Part shown: positions 28,001 through 38,031 of the stretch, piece by piece | How positions within the stretch are numbered: position 1 is the first letter of the stretch | Layout: the number at the start of each line of letters is the position of its first letter | Origin: Chloroflexota bacterium | Lineage (GTDB): Bacteria; Chloroflexota; Anaerolineae; UBA4142 | Length of the DNA stretch: 64,000 nt | Reading direction: 5' to 3' | NCBI GenBank assembly: GCA_016215025.1 | Contig: JACRMI010000028.1 | Span: forward strand, 1 to 64,000 | Position numbers and translations under genes: made by a program | The notes under the pieces: model-generated | What the model was told of the DNA's origin: nothing | What the model saw: the letters and a program-made list of their open reading frames with translations, nothing else | Database searches by the model: none

Positions 28001-30927
28001 CGGCCCAATGCCAACTCGATCCGGCGACCACACCGCAAATCTTTGCGGTCTCGCGACCCTATGTGAATCTACCCAACAATCAAGCCGGGCGCTCGTTTAC
28101 GATTAACGGTCAAGGTTTCGGCGCGACCCAGGGCGATAGTCGTCTGACGCTAGACACGGTCGTGTTGGATATAACGTCGTGGAATGATCGACAGATTGTG
28201 GCGCGGGTGCCAGAAACCATGGAACCCGGCGCGTACCAGTTACGCATCAGCCGCAGCAACGGACAAAATACCGTGAATAGTTTGACGTTCCATGTGCGCG
28301 GCGCTGGTTATAATCCCACCTTGTTTGAAGTTGGCCCCGGCAAACCGTATGCCACGATTCAGTCCGCACTTGAAGCGGCGGCAGGTACGGCGCGCGCTTT
28401 GGTCGTCGTCTATCCGAACACACCGGGACCGTTCACCCCGCTCGGTGATTATTACGAAAACATTGTCATCCATTCGCCGGTCAGACTGCAAGGCGTTGGA
28501 CCCGGCGGCACACGGAGTGACGGAACGTTTGTCCCCGGCTCGATCATCAATGGCTTGGGCTTTACGACGAACCGCGCTGCCGCGTGGCAAACACTCATCG
28601 CGGGACTGCAAAACAATCCGGCGACGCAATGGAGCGGCAATCAAAACGTGTACGAAGGCCAAGTAATCTATGTCCTCGCACGCAATGGGCAATTCACGCC
28701 CGCGTATCGCGCCGCCATTGACGGATTTACGATTCTCAACGGCGAAGAATTTGGCACACCCGGACCCACCCCCGCCTTTCCGGCCGGGGTTGCAACGCAA
28801 GGCGGCGGCATAATGCTCAACGCCTTTGCGCGCAATATGAACATTACGAACAATGTCATTTGGGGAAATGGCGGCGGCTACGGCGGCGCGATCCGCGTCG
28901 GCACGCCGTATGTCGGCAGCAACAATAACGGCAATCTTCGCATCGCGAACAATCGCATTCTGGACAATGGCGGTACCAATCTCGCCGGAGCGATTGCGAT
29001 TTTTGCTGGCGCGAATAATTACGAAATCGCCTACAACGATATTTGCGGGAACTTTTCCGCTGAATACGGCGGCGGCATCAGTCACTTTGGTCTCAGCCCA
29101 AATGGCGCGATTCATCACAACCGCATCTACTTTAACGAATCGTACGACGAAGGCGCGGGCATCATGATCGCCGGCGAATTGCCGCAAAATCCTGCCAACC
29201 CATCGCCCGGTTCCGGTGCCGTGGACATTTACGACAATGTCATCGAGGCGAACTTGGCGAACGATGATGGCGGCGGCATTCGCTTTTTGATGGCGGGCAA
29301 TTTCCCGATCAACGTGTACAACAATCTGATCGTGAACAACGTTTCGACGCACGAAGGCGGTGGCATCGCGATTGACGACACGCCCAATCTCCGCATCTAC
29401 AACAACACGATCATGAAGAATATCACGACGGCAACCGCGGTGACCAGCTTGGGTCAGCCGATGCCGGCGGGTCTCTCGACGATGCGGAACAGTGCGCCTT
29501 TGCAAGCGACCTTGCCTGCCGATTCGCCGATCTTTAGCAACCCTGTGCTGTTCAACAATATCTTTTGGGACAATCGCGCCGGTAGTTGGAATGGCGCGCT
29601 GATCGCCGGCATCGGTCAAGCCGGAGATGCGACACCGATCAACTCCTGGGACCTAGGCGTGCCCGATGGCTCCGGCACACTCAGTCCGACGAATTCAATT
29701 CTGCAAGCAGCGCCCAGCGGCGCCCACCCCTATGTGGCAGATGCATCCAACATCGTCGGCGTTGATCCGCAAGCGGTGAATCCATACAATCTCACGATTG
29801 CCGCCTTGCCCTGGCGCGGCGAACCCAACTTTGTGGACAATATCCTCGTCGCGTTGGACGTGCCGCCCAATCAGATGGGCAACTATCACATCGCGCTCAC
29901 TTCACCGGCGCAAAACACAGGCGCGCAACAAAAAGCCGGTGTCTATGCTCCGATCTCGGACATTGACGGCAATTATCGCCCATCGTTCGGCGGCTTTGAA
30001 ATTGGCGCGGACGAAAGACAAGGACCGATACCCTTGCTCGATACCTTCAATCGCGCGAATGGCAGCGTGAACAGTGGCAGCATTACGCTGTGGCGCGGCA
30101 GCACAAATCAAAACATCTTCCGCGTATTCGTCACTGCCTTGCAAGCTCGCGCGAGCGGCTATCTCTTCTGGGATCCGGGTTTTGGCGTTGACCAAGAAGT
30201 GTTCTATACGTTCCGTCGCGTCTCGCCAACTGCAACCAAACAAGGTCTCTTGCTCAAAGCGGCCAACCTGTCTCCGAGCGGCGGCAGCATCGGCGCAACC
30301 ACGCACTTTATCGAAGTCAGCTATCGCACGGGGCCGAATACGGTGACAATCGAAACCGTTGCGCCGGCGCCTCAAAACCGAGTCTTGCGCGCGACGATCA
30401 ATGGCGTAACGTTTGACCGAGGTGACGAGTTCGCGGCGCGCACCTACTCGAATGGAACGGTGAATGTGTACAAGAACGGAATCCTCATCGGCAGCACGAA
30501 TGTGACGAGCGGTCCCAATCCGTGGCCCTCAGCCTACGTGACCGGTGGGGGGCAGATTGGTATCTGGATGCAAGGCAATCTCGCAGCACCCAACGATACG
30601 CGGTTGGATCGCTTTGGCGGCAGCACGTTGCCCGCCATCAGCCCGGCAGTGATTACGTTAGGGATAAATCCGACGGCGACCATCACTCCAACTGCGACGC
30701 GCACGATTACACCAACGGTCGCGCCATCGGCGACGCTCACGGCAACCCAAACACTTACGCCGACCAAGACGATAACCCCAACGATTGCGCCGACCAAAAC
30801 CATCACGCCAACGGTCACGCCGATCAAGACCACTTTGCCAAGGCGTACGCCAACGGCGACGCCATCACCCACGGCCACACCGATCAAAAAACCGGCGACA
30901 ACCTCTAGTCCACAACCGGACAAGTAA
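25072..30927 (+). CDS. Giant secreted protein: SdrD-B-like domains, IPT/TIG, parallel beta-helix, LamG-like domain, Thr/Pro-rich C-terminus
   Basis: RBS gaggaggagga then signal-peptide-like MLHRKRMLVAPFRISTILVILLVIMG; EGYVFIDTNENGIRDPGEAGLPNQGV; NPTLFEVGPGKPYATIQSALEAA; TPTxTxTPT tail. Confidence 0.85.
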   Translation: MLHRKRMLVAPFRISTILVILLVIMGAVSQSAVISASGLDSNPSRRSSTSAIPAMVTNTLRLRVVSARTAGSVTQGQVVSDYDYIIVRDDTGNSTQPRTPNCSPATDANYPANCEWPSIHAMSGGSAGQVVTQGSQGNLNETTGINLPNGRYMISVMAEGFKIDGQWFTVPLADPGLVTVSMQPFPMPLGTLRIQVFEDSMTNGQYDPNSGERGLAGFVAHLDDVLGEVTTDWFGNPLCTRYDTNQNPIPGSGGQCVSDATGQIAIPNLGPNRYAVSVVPPNGQTWIQTTTLEGGHDWDVWLHENYTGYDPELIVGGAQVPEATFGYVAPKSMPASAATAHITGRAVGIREYVQQAGGSMPEGPLPRPWVALTDLLNGDLLVYAAQGNADGTFDIPNVPNGDYQIAVWDAPQNYLLSIKNVTVQNNQIASTGDILLAHWFGMLEGYVFIDTNENGIRDPGEAGLPNQGVVLKSRENSLLDQGNNSTTTNNQGYYTLPLTYEYGWWTVLEVYNDRFYTTGVTWQTDNQPTPTTVLGAGVDVAVFHLAGLRTRVDWGVLPYKPGTNGGIVGTVVYNATRNELDARFAATEDYEGGIPGLTVNLYAPIPCTLDPNDATCVQNPNGLGGYRTNVDGSLAKGPLLNTYLTETFERPKNCAARTSSGTPLSQAFLPPTTGDHDCIEAPVMGNQVQTGFSTVNGNYGFTTILADPVTGAQIPETPMPPGDYLVEVVSPNDTSGRPLFQVTKEEDVNVFGGDQFVPQVPPPACVGPLHTVHVVANRTLALFSLNNPSTTSGVYNPSFADAGGSSYQGQRKPMCNVRLVTVQNGRSIAPIFSYFTDVPLPGRLFGTVFDDLALSVDPQSLWYGEKAGIPNIPVGVYDYSGRYITTLTSDANGVFEILLPSTSTYNCPLPAGPCPGMYRLVGNDPGQPNRPNANYNPRYRTLVTNWQIWPNLTLLADVALVSSATVIEFPGTQQVRAAQCQLDPATTPQIFAVSRPYVNLPNNQAGRSFTINGQGFGATQGDSRLTLDTVVLDITSWNDRQIVARVPETMEPGAYQLRISRSNGQNTVNSLTFHVRGAGYNPTLFEVGPGKPYATIQSALEAAAGTARALVVVYPNTPGPFTPLGDYYENIVIHSPVRLQGVGPGGTRSDGTFVPGSIINGLGFTTNRAAAWQTLIAGLQNNPATQWSGNQNVYEGQVIYVLARNGQFTPAYRAAIDGFTILNGEEFGTPGPTPAFPAGVATQGGGIMLNAFARNMNITNNVIWGNGGGYGGAIRVGTPYVGSNNNGNLRIANNRILDNGGTNLAGAIAIFAGANNYEIAYNDICGNFSAEYGGGISHFGLSPNGAIHHNRIYFNESYDEGAGIMIAGELPQNPANPSPGSGAVDIYDNVIEANLANDDGGGIRFLMAGNFPINVYNNLIVNNVSTHEGGGIAIDDTPNLRIYNNTIMKNITTATAVTSLGQPMPAGLSTMRNSAPLQATLPADSPIFSNPVLFNNIFWDNRAGSWNGALIAGIGQAGDATPINSWDLGVPDGSGTLSPTNSILQAAPSGAHPYVADASNIVGVDPQAVNPYNLTIAALPWRGEPNFVDNILVALDVPPNQMGNYHIALTSPAQNTGAQQKAGVYAPISDIDGNYRPSFGGFEIGADERQGPIPLLDTFNRANGSVNSGSITLWRGSTNQNIFRVFVTALQARASGYLFWDPGFGVDQEVFYTFRRVSPTATKQGLLLKAANLSPSGGSIGATTHFIEVSYRTGPNTVTIETVAPAPQNRVLRATINGVTFDRGDEFAARTYSNGTVNVYKNGILIGSTNVTSGPNPWPSAYVTGGGQIGIWMQGNLAAPNDTRLDRFGGSTLPAISPAVITLGINPTATITPTATRTITPTVAPSATLTATQTLTPTKTITPTIAPTKTITPTVTPIKTTLPRRTPTATPSPTATPIKKPATTSSPQPDK

Positions 30928-30940
30928 GCGTTGAACTAGG

Positions 30941-30969
30941 TTGGTGCAGGAACAAAACTCCTGCACCAA
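30941..30969. terminator. Hairpin between the giant protein and the first MCO gene
   Basis: ttggtgcagga / tcctgcaccaa 11-bp perfect stem. Confidence 0.6.
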
Positions 30970-30995
30970 CGATCACGACACAAAGGAGCAACGGT

Positions 30996-32336
30996 ATGAA
31001 TCGATCTTCGACTTGGGGCCATCTCACGCGGCGGAATTTTCTGAAATTGGGAACCAGTCTAACGCTCGCGGCAGTTGGCACGCATCTCATTCCACGCTGG
31101 GCGGATCCGTCCCAGACATTGATCGAAGCTGCCAATCCGCAAGTTAACATTCATCTTGCGGCAACCGATGGATTTATTTATCTTCCGGGAACCGTGCCCA
31201 CGTTTCATCCCGATCCGCTTGCGCCTGCGCCTTTTACCAACTGGGGCTTTGGGTTTCGCAACGTGACCGGGCTGACCGCGCAACAGGTACAGGATCAACG
31301 CAACAAGTTTCAAACCTCGGCGCCCATGCTCGCCGTGGACGAACTCGATGACGTACGGATCACCCTGACCAACCTGGGTCTCGCCGTTCGACCTGATCTC
31401 ACCGATGGACACACGATCCACTTTCACGGTTTTCGTAACGCGATTCCCTTGTTCGACGGTGTGCCGGAATTGTCCATCGCGGTTCCGACCGGACGCGATT
31501 TCACCTACTTTTATCACCCGCGCGATCCCGGCACGTACATGTATCATTGTCACTTTGAGGATGTCGAACATGTTTCGATGGGCATGACCGGCATTATCTT
31601 TGTGCGCCCAGCGCAAAACAAAACCGGCGCAAGCGGCGGGCCGGTCGCGCGCCTGGGCGGCAATGCAAGTTCGCCGGTCCTGGGTTATGTGTACAACGAT
31701 GGCGTCGCGCCGAGTAGTCCGTACTCGACCGCGTATGATCGCGAATACGGAATGTTTCTGAGCGAGGTGTGGGCCGAAGAACGCTATCGCGGCGCGCACA
31801 TTCAGGAACACGATTGGAGCGAATACAACCCGGACATTTGGTTGTTGAACGGTCGCTCGTATCCGGACACGCTTGCGCCAAACGGCGGCGGCACCGATAC
31901 GATGACGGGCGATTTGATTCCGCCGCCCGGACGACCCGAGTTGCAATACCAGCCCCTCTCGTCGCTGGTCGAATGCAATTCCAACGATCGCGTTTTACTG
32001 CGTTTTGTGAACCTGGGTTATCAACAACACGCGATGCGGCTCGACGGCATTCCGATGAAAATCGTCGGCAAGGATGCCACCCTATTGCGCGGCCGCGATG
32101 GCACGTTCAACTATCAAATGACAGACACCATCTACGTCGGACCCGGCGAAAGTGTAGACGCGCTCTTTGTTGCGCCGGTCGTTTCGACACAAACCACTTT
32201 TCTGCTCTACAACCGGAACTATAACTATCTCCACAATCCCGGCATACCGGGCTTGGGTGGACAAATGACCGAGATTCGCGTTTCACCCTCCGGCATCGCG
32301 CCGCAACGCATCAATCGGACGATGCAGGTACGTTAA
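30996..32336 (+). CDS. Multicopper oxidase homologue A (Tat-like signal, copper ligands in domain 1)
   Basis: TRRNFLKLG; HTIHFHGF and YHCHFEDVEHVSMGM. Confidence 0.88.
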   Translation: MNRSSTWGHLTRRNFLKLGTSLTLAAVGTHLIPRWADPSQTLIEAANPQVNIHLAATDGFIYLPGTVPTFHPDPLAPAPFTNWGFGFRNVTGLTAQQVQDQRNKFQTSAPMLAVDELDDVRITLTNLGLAVRPDLTDGHTIHFHGFRNAIPLFDGVPELSIAVPTGRDFTYFYHPRDPGTYMYHCHFEDVEHVSMGMTGIIFVRPAQNKTGASGGPVARLGGNASSPVLGYVYNDGVAPSSPYSTAYDREYGMFLSEVWAEERYRGAHIQEHDWSEYNPDIWLLNGRSYPDTLAPNGGGTDTMTGDLIPPPGRPELQYQPLSSLVECNSNDRVLLRFVNLGYQQHAMRLDGIPMKIVGKDATLLRGRDGTFNYQMTDTIYVGPGESVDALFVAPVVSTQTTFLLYNRNYNYLHNPGIPGLGGQMTEIRVSPSGIAPQRINRTMQVR

Positions 32337-32359
32337 GGCCGTTCAAGGAGAAATCAATC

Positions 32360-33652
32360 ATGCGACCCCAAATTCTCAAATTGAGCACGCGGCTGACGCT
32401 GTTTATCTGTCTTGCCTTCCTGATCGTCCCGCTGCCGTTCGCGCACGAGGCGGTCATTGCCGCGCCGCCGCAATCGGGCTTGGTTTGCACGACAGGCGCC
32501 AGTCCCAACCCAAACTTTACGCTGACCACGCGCGCCGATTACATCACGCTGCCTGACGGCAACACAGTCTTGATGTGGAGTTTTGCGCCGGGCAATGGCT
32601 CATTCCAATATCCTGGTCCGAACCTGTGCGTGCAACAAGGCGACACGGTAACGATCACGTTGAACAATACGCTCTCCGAACCGGTCTCGCTGATGTTTCC
32701 TGGAATGGAAAATGTGCAGGCGAACGGTGTGCCATCGCAACCGCAATTTAACGCTGGGACGCTGGCCTCGCTCGCGCCCACGGCGCCGACGGGCGGAAGC
32801 GCGACGTACTCGTTTGTCGCGAGCCAGCCCGGCACCTATCTGTATGAAAGTGGCACATCGATGGGCAAGCAGGTTCAGATGGGTTTGTTCGGCGCATTGA
32901 TCGTGCGCCCCAGCATCGGCGCGCAGTACGCGTACGATGCCAGCACGCGTTTTAATCCCGCCGCTGAATTCATCATGCTCTTTTCCGAAATCGATCCTGC
33001 GCTACACCAAGCCGTCGAACGGAATCAGCCATACAACGTAACGACGTATCACCCGCGCTATTGGATGATCAACGGGCGCGCCTTTCCGGACACGATTGCG
33101 CCCAACAACGCTGCCTGGTTGATCGGACAACCGTACGGCGCGCTCGTCCACATTCGCCCGCGCGACGCCTCAAATCCAGACCCTGCGCTCGTGCGCTATC
33201 TCAACGTCGGCAATTTGAATCATCCTTTTCACCCGCACGGTAATCATGGCCGCGTGATTGCTCGCGACGCGCGCGTGCTGCGCGGTCCAGCAGCCCAGGA
33301 CCTGTCGTACGAAAAATTCGCCGTAACGATTGGCGCGGGACAAACCTGGGATGCGCTGTACGATTGGGCGGACGCGGAAGGATGGAAACCCAACACCAAT
33401 CCGATTCCGGTCGTCATCCCGCAGTTGCAGAATCTGCAATTCAAAGATAACGCGACCTGGTATAGTGGCAGTCCCTACCTGGGTTATCAAGATGACCTTC
33501 CGTCCGGTGTGGTGTCGTACAACGAATGTGGCGAGTATTATATGGTGTGGCATAGTCACGCGTTGAACGAAGCCGCCAACTTTGATGCCGGGTTTGGCGG
33601 GATGATGACGTTGCAACGGATCGATCCGCCGTTGCCCAATGCGTGTCCATAA
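32360..33652 (+). CDS. Multicopper oxidase homologue B (ligand motifs in domain 2 only)
   Basis: HPFHPHGNHGRV and MVWHSHALNEAANFDAGFGGMM; RBS aaggag. Confidence 0.85.
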   Translation: MRPQILKLSTRLTLFICLAFLIVPLPFAHEAVIAAPPQSGLVCTTGASPNPNFTLTTRADYITLPDGNTVLMWSFAPGNGSFQYPGPNLCVQQGDTVTITLNNTLSEPVSLMFPGMENVQANGVPSQPQFNAGTLASLAPTAPTGGSATYSFVASQPGTYLYESGTSMGKQVQMGLFGALIVRPSIGAQYAYDASTRFNPAAEFIMLFSEIDPALHQAVERNQPYNVTTYHPRYWMINGRAFPDTIAPNNAAWLIGQPYGALVHIRPRDASNPDPALVRYLNVGNLNHPFHPHGNHGRVIARDARVLRGPAAQDLSYEKFAVTIGAGQTWDALYDWADAEGWKPNTNPIPVVIPQLQNLQFKDNATWYSGSPYLGYQDDLPSGVVSYNECGEYYMVWHSHALNEAANFDAGFGGMMTLQRIDPPLPNACP

Positions 33653-33662
33653 GGAGACGAAC

Positions 33663-35519
33663 ATGGAAACCAATATCCAGCGTACCCGCAACGGACGATC
33701 CGTCAAGCTATTAATTATTGTCGCCATGGTTTTGATTTTCGGCACGACGAGCCGGTTCTCACCAGCCGTAGCCGCGCCGCGAGGCAGTGGTCTCGCCGCC
33801 ACCTTGCCGGCCGCCACTTGTGCGCTCGTTTCTGGAACGCGCACTTGTGATGTGTGGGCCAAGACCGGCACACTCACCTTGCCCGGCGCTGTCACCGTCC
33901 CGATTTGGGGCTATGCGGACTCGTCGGGTGGAGCCGCATCGTTGCCAGGTCCGACACTCATCGTCAATCAAGGCGAGTCAGTCAATATCGTTTTGCACAA
34001 CGTCAACCTTCCCAATGCGACGGCATTGACCTTTCCGGGACAGACCCAGGTTCCCGATATCACCGGCGTGACGGCAGGCAACAGCAAAACATACAGCTTT
34101 GGCGCTGGCGCATTGTCCCCCGGCACCTACTTGTACGAAGCCGGCTTGACCTCTACCGGTCCAATTCAAACCGCGATGGGTTTGTTCGGCGCGCTCATCG
34201 TGCGACCAACCGGCTGCGTTAACTGTGCATACAACGCCGCCACAACCTTTGACGATGAAGCCGTGGTTGTGCTTAGCGAAATCGATCCCGCGTTCAATGC
34301 CGCACCGACGACCTTCAACATGCGGAATTTTGCGCCCAAGTATTGGCTAATCAATGGCAAATCGTTTCCCGATACTGGCACGATCAACACCACGGCTGGC
34401 AATCGCGTGTTGTTGCGCTATGCCAACGCCGGCGTAACCCAGCATTCGATGGGCGTGCTGGGTCTGCGGCAAACGGTTCTGGCAAACGACGGCAAACCTC
34501 TCAACTATTCGTATCAAACGGTCGCGGAAACAATTCCGGCGGGCGCAACCCTAGATGCGTTGACCACCATTCCCGCATCCGCGCCAACCGATTCGCGCTA
34601 TACGCTCTACGAAGCTGGGAATCATTTGGATAATAATGGGACGCGCACCGGCAACATGATCAACTTTGGCGGAATGTTAACCTTCTTGACAATCCCAGCG
34701 TCCGCGCCGATTCCGACGCCAACGAACACCCCGACCACCGCACCCATCAATACCCCCACCAACACACCCATCAATACGCCCACCAACACGCCGACGAACA
34801 CGCCCACCAATACGCCGACGAACACGCCCACGAACACGCCCACCAATACGCCGACGAACACGCCAATCAACACGCCCACCAATACGCCCACCAACACACC
34901 CACCGCGGCTCCCAATCAAATCTTTACGAATGGATTTGAATCCGGCAATTTTGCGGCTTGGTCTTCCGCAGTGAACTCGCCAAGCCGGATCACGGTTACC
35001 ACGACTGCCGGCATCAGCAGCACATTCGGAATGCGCGCGTTGATTAGCGGCGGCACCTCCGGTTATGTGCAAGACACCTCGCCTACCAGCGAGACGCAAT
35101 ACCACGCGCGATTCTACTTTAATCCAAATGGCGCGACCATCCAGACCGGCAATCCGCAAAATATTCTGGTTGCGCTCAATGCCTCTAACCAAAATGTCTT
35201 CCAAGTGCAAACGCGCCGCAACAATGGACAATATCAAATTCGCGCATCCGTCGCGCGTGTTGGCGGTACGACGATCACCAATTGGTACACCATCAGCAAC
35301 GCGTATCACTCGATTGAAGTCGCATGGCAAGCTGGAACGAGCGCCTCGATCTCGCTCTACATTGATGGCACACTCCGGCAGACCCTGACCGGTTTGAACA
35401 CCAACGCATTGCGCGTTGACACCGTGCGGCTGGGTCCGCAATCCAATCTTGGCGGCGTGACCGGGGCAGAGTACTTTGACAATTTCGCATCGACCCGCAC
35501 GACATACATCGGGCCATAG
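33663..35519 (+). CDS. Multicopper-oxidase-like cupredoxin protein C lacking copper ligands, with NTPT-repeat linker and LamG-like C-terminal domain
   Basis: Cupredoxin pattern ([13 protein letters not shown]...[11 protein letters not shown]) without HxH motifs; (NTPT)n tract; C-terminus [14 protein letters not shown] at 33663 with aaggag RBS. Confidence 0.8.
   Translation: METNIQRTRNGRSVKLLIIVAMVLIFGTTSRFSPAVAAPRGSGLAATLPAATCALVSGTRTCDVWAKTGTLTLPGAVTVPIWGYADSSGGAASLPGPTLIVNQGESVNIVLHNVNLPNATALTFPGQTQVPDITGVTAGNSKTYSFGAGALSPGTYLYEAGLTSTGPIQTAMGLFGALIVRPTGCVNCAYNAATTFDDEAVVVLSEIDPAFNAAPTTFNMRNFAPKYWLINGKSFPDTGTINTTAGNRVLLRYANAGVTQHSMGVLGLRQTVLANDGKPLNYSYQTVAETIPAGATLDALTTIPASAPTDSRYTLYEAGNHLDNNGTRTGNMINFGGMLTFLTIPASAPIPTPTNTPTTAPINTPTNTPINTPTNTPTNTPTNTPTNTPTNTPTNTPTNTPINTPTNTPTNTPTAAPNQIFTNGFESGNFAAWSSAVNSPSRITVTTTAGISSTFGMRALISGGTSGYVQDTSPTSETQYHARFYFNPNGATIQTGNPQNILVALNASNQNVFQVQTRRNNGQYQIRASVARVGGTTITNWYTISNAYHSIEVAWQAGTSASISLYIDGTLRQTLTGLNTNALRVDTVRLGPQSNLGGVTGAEYFDNFASTRTTYIGP
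34716..34912 (+). repeat. In-frame 12-nt tandem repeats encoding NTPT
   Basis: Repeated aacacgcccacc / aatacgccgacg units. Confidence 0.9.
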
Positions 35520-35527
35520 CCAAAGCA

Positions 35528-35564
35528 AGAACCGTGCGGAGGCGAATAACCTTCGCACGGTTCT
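35528..35564. terminator. Hairpin after MCO-C
   Basis: agaaccgtgcg / cgcacggttct. Confidence 0.6.
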
Positions 35565-35578
35565 CGGAGTAGCACACT

Positions 35579-36085
35579 ATGAATCAGACCGTAGCCAAAA
35601 TCAAATCGCTCGGCCGGTTTGCGCCAATCCTTTTGATTGTTTTGCCGCTCGTGGTATTGATCGCCCTGCTCGGACTTTATTTCGCGAGTCACGTCTTTAC
35701 CGCTTCGTCGCCGACCGCTCTCACGCCGCCGACCAATCCGGTAATCGAAGAGCGCTGGGGTGTGCGCGTAACCCAGATCGGCGTGACGGCGGATGGCGGT
35801 TTGGTAGACGTGCGCTTTGTCGTAATCGACCCTGACAAGGCGCTGGCGATGATGCAAGAAGAAAAGAATCTACCGGTATTGGTCGCAGAAGAGAGCAACG
35901 CTTTAGTCAACTCGGCAGCGATGATGTCGGCGCGCCACACGTTGCAACCTGGGCGAACGTACTTTTTGCTCTATCGCAACACGCGCAGCGCGATCAAACC
36001 GGGCGCGCAAGTGTCTGTCTTTTTTCGCGACCCTCTTTCGAATGACGGCAAGACCATTCGGCTCGAACATTTCATCGCACAGTGA
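35579..36085 (+). CDS. Membrane-anchored protein of unknown function
   Basis: 168 aa with one N-terminal TM; 4-nt overlap with CopCD gene. Confidence 0.65.
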   Translation: MNQTVAKIKSLGRFAPILLIVLPLVVLIALLGLYFASHVFTASSPTALTPPTNPVIEERWGVRVTQIGVTADGGLVDVRFVVIDPDKALAMMQEEKNLPVLVAEESNALVNSAAMMSARHTLQPGRTYFLLYRNTRSAIKPGAQVSVFFRDPLSNDGKTIRLEHFIAQ

Positions 36086-38031
36086 CCTTGATGGCGCAAA
36101 GCGTGATGAAACGAATTTTTCTGGCTGGCTTGCTTGGATTTGTCGCCGCGATTGGTTTGCTCTCGCCTGTTGATGCCCACGCCATCGTCGTTCGCACCGA
36201 ACCTGCCGATGGGGCCGTGTTAGATCGCGCGCCGTCCGAGATCAAGCTGTGGTTCACCGAAGCGATCCTGCTCGATTTCACCACCATCGAGATCGTGGAT
36301 GGCGAGGGCAAGCACATGCCGGCGCTAGTCACACGCGCGCTGCCCGATCAATCCTCCGATCGAACCTGGTTCGGCGTTCTTATTCGGCTGCCCGAACTCG
36401 CACCCAACGCGTATCGCCTGAGTTGGCGCGCGATTGCGAATGATGATCTGCACGCCAGTTCCGGCGCGATAGTGTTTGGCGTGCAACATGCGGTTGAACG
36501 CTCGGCAGATACACTGATGGTTCCCACACCGTCGCCGCTTGAAGTGGGACTGCGCTGGCTGAATTTGGGCGCGCTGGCCGGAGTAATCGGCGCGCTTGCA
36601 TCGCTTGGGTTAATTTTTCCGACCTTGCCCTTGACCGATGCGCATGAGACGTTCGCGATGTTGCGCCGTCGCGTAATCACCATCGCGCTCATGGCAACGG
36701 CGATTGCGTTTTTTGCCGGGATCGGAATGCTGTTGACGCAAGCGGCCACGGCCGGAGATGCGTGGTGGTCAATCGTCACTCAAACCGGTTACGGCTGGCG
36801 CACGATGGCGCGCGCCGGTGTGATCGTTGTGCTTTTTGGTTTCCTCGTGCGCCTTGCCCAACCATCGGCCGCCGTTGCGCAATCCTCCGATTCGACGGTC
36901 AATCGAATCGCCGCGTTCGCGTGCCTTGGCATACTCGCAATCCTCGAATCGTTGAACAGTCATGTTACGACTGGCAACTCATTCGTCTCAGTCCTCGCCA
37001 ACACCGCGCACCTGCTCGCGGCAGGTGTTTGGGGCGGCGGACTGTTGATTTTTGCGCTGACGCTTGTGCCTTTGCTGCGCGGCAATTCGGCAGAGCATGC
37101 GCTCGCGCGTTCGGTGCTGCGCAGGTTTGGCGCACTTGCGGCAACCAGTCTTGGCGTGCTCGTCGTCACCGGCATTTATATCAGTGGCATCCAAGTTGCC
37201 TCGGTGGACGCGTTGCTCGTCACACTGTACGGCCAAACGTTGCTCATCAAAGTGGGATTGGCGCTGACCATCGCATCGATCGGATTGGGCAATGCAATGA
37301 CGCTGCATCCACGGGTGGCCGAAATTCTCCGCGCCGTTTTGCATCGTCCGGCAAATAAATCAGAGCGTGAATCTCGTCGGCTTGGTGGAATGGTATTGCT
37401 CGAATCCATCGGCGCGTTAGGCATTATCTTGTTGGCTGCGTGCTTGGGTGCAACAGCGCCCGCGCGGGGTCCGGAGTTTGATCCGCCTGGCGGACAAGCC
37501 GCGCTCATTCCGAGTTTATCCACACACGTCGCCGATTTGTTTGTGACATTCTCGATCAAGCCCAATCGGCCGGGCCAAAATTTTATCGATGTCGGAGTCT
37601 TCGATACGCGCCGCCCCGCGCCCGCGCCGATCGAGCGCGTAACATTGCAACTCCGCGCGCCCGGTGCCCTGAACGATACGATCACACTTGATGCTACGCG
37701 GCGCGATAATGCGCATTATGAATTTAGCGGCGACGCGATCAACATTTCCGGCGCATGGAATGTGGACCTCGTCATCGTACGTCGCGGGTTGCCCGCTGTG
37801 ACGAAAACAATTCCTTGGACTGTGTACGAATCGCCCGCGTCGAACCAGACGCGCCCAGTGTGGATTTCGAACCAGCCGCTTGCGCCGATTCTGACCTGGC
37901 TCGCGTCAGCCATACTGTTTTTGTTGAGTGGTGTTTTTGTCGTTTGGGGATTGCGACGACCAACGCTGTTGCCGCGATCAGTACTGGGGTTTACCTTCAA
38001 ATTCGCAGAGCGCGAAAAGGATCAACGATGA
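36082..38031 (+). CDS. CopC-CopD fusion copper resistance protein
   Basis: Signal peptide then DAHAIVVRTEPADGAVLDRAPSEIKLWFTEAI (CopC), multi-TM CopD region; start may be 36106. Confidence 0.85.
   Translation: MTLMAQSVMKRIFLAGLLGFVAAIGLLSPVDAHAIVVRTEPADGAVLDRAPSEIKLWFTEAILLDFTTIEIVDGEGKHMPALVTRALPDQSSDRTWFGVLIRLPELAPNAYRLSWRAIANDDLHASSGAIVFGVQHAVERSADTLMVPTPSPLEVGLRWLNLGALAGVIGALASLGLIFPTLPLTDAHETFAMLRRRVITIALMATAIAFFAGIGMLLTQAATAGDAWWSIVTQTGYGWRTMARAGVIVVLFGFLVRLAQPSAAVAQSSDSTVNRIAAFACLGILAILESLNSHVTTGNSFVSVLANTAHLLAAGVWGGGLLIFALTLVPLLRGNSAEHALARSVLRRFGALAATSLGVLVVTGIYISGIQVASVDALLVTLYGQTLLIKVGLALTIASIGLGNAMTLHPRVAEILRAVLHRPANKSERESRRLGGMVLLESIGALGIILLAACLGATAPARGPEFDPPGGQAALIPSLSTHVADLFVTFSIKPNRPGQNFIDVGVFDTRRPAPAPIERVTLQLRAPGALNDTITLDATRRDNAHYEFSGDAINISGAWNVDLVIVRRGLPAVTKTIPWTVYESPASNQTRPVWISNQPLAPILTWLASAILFLLSGVFVVWGLRRPTLLPRSVLGFTFKFAEREKDQR

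Noticed and set aside
28240-29619. 459-aa minus-strand ORF inside the giant surface gene (also 26713-27648, 25600-26136)
   Set aside because: Antisense shadow of a high-GC coding region; Arg/Val-rich, no domain pattern, while the plus strand has clear domains.
34716-34912. Regular 12-nt repeats resembling a CRISPR or minisatellite array
   Set aside because: No spacers; in-frame NTPT linker of a secreted protein.
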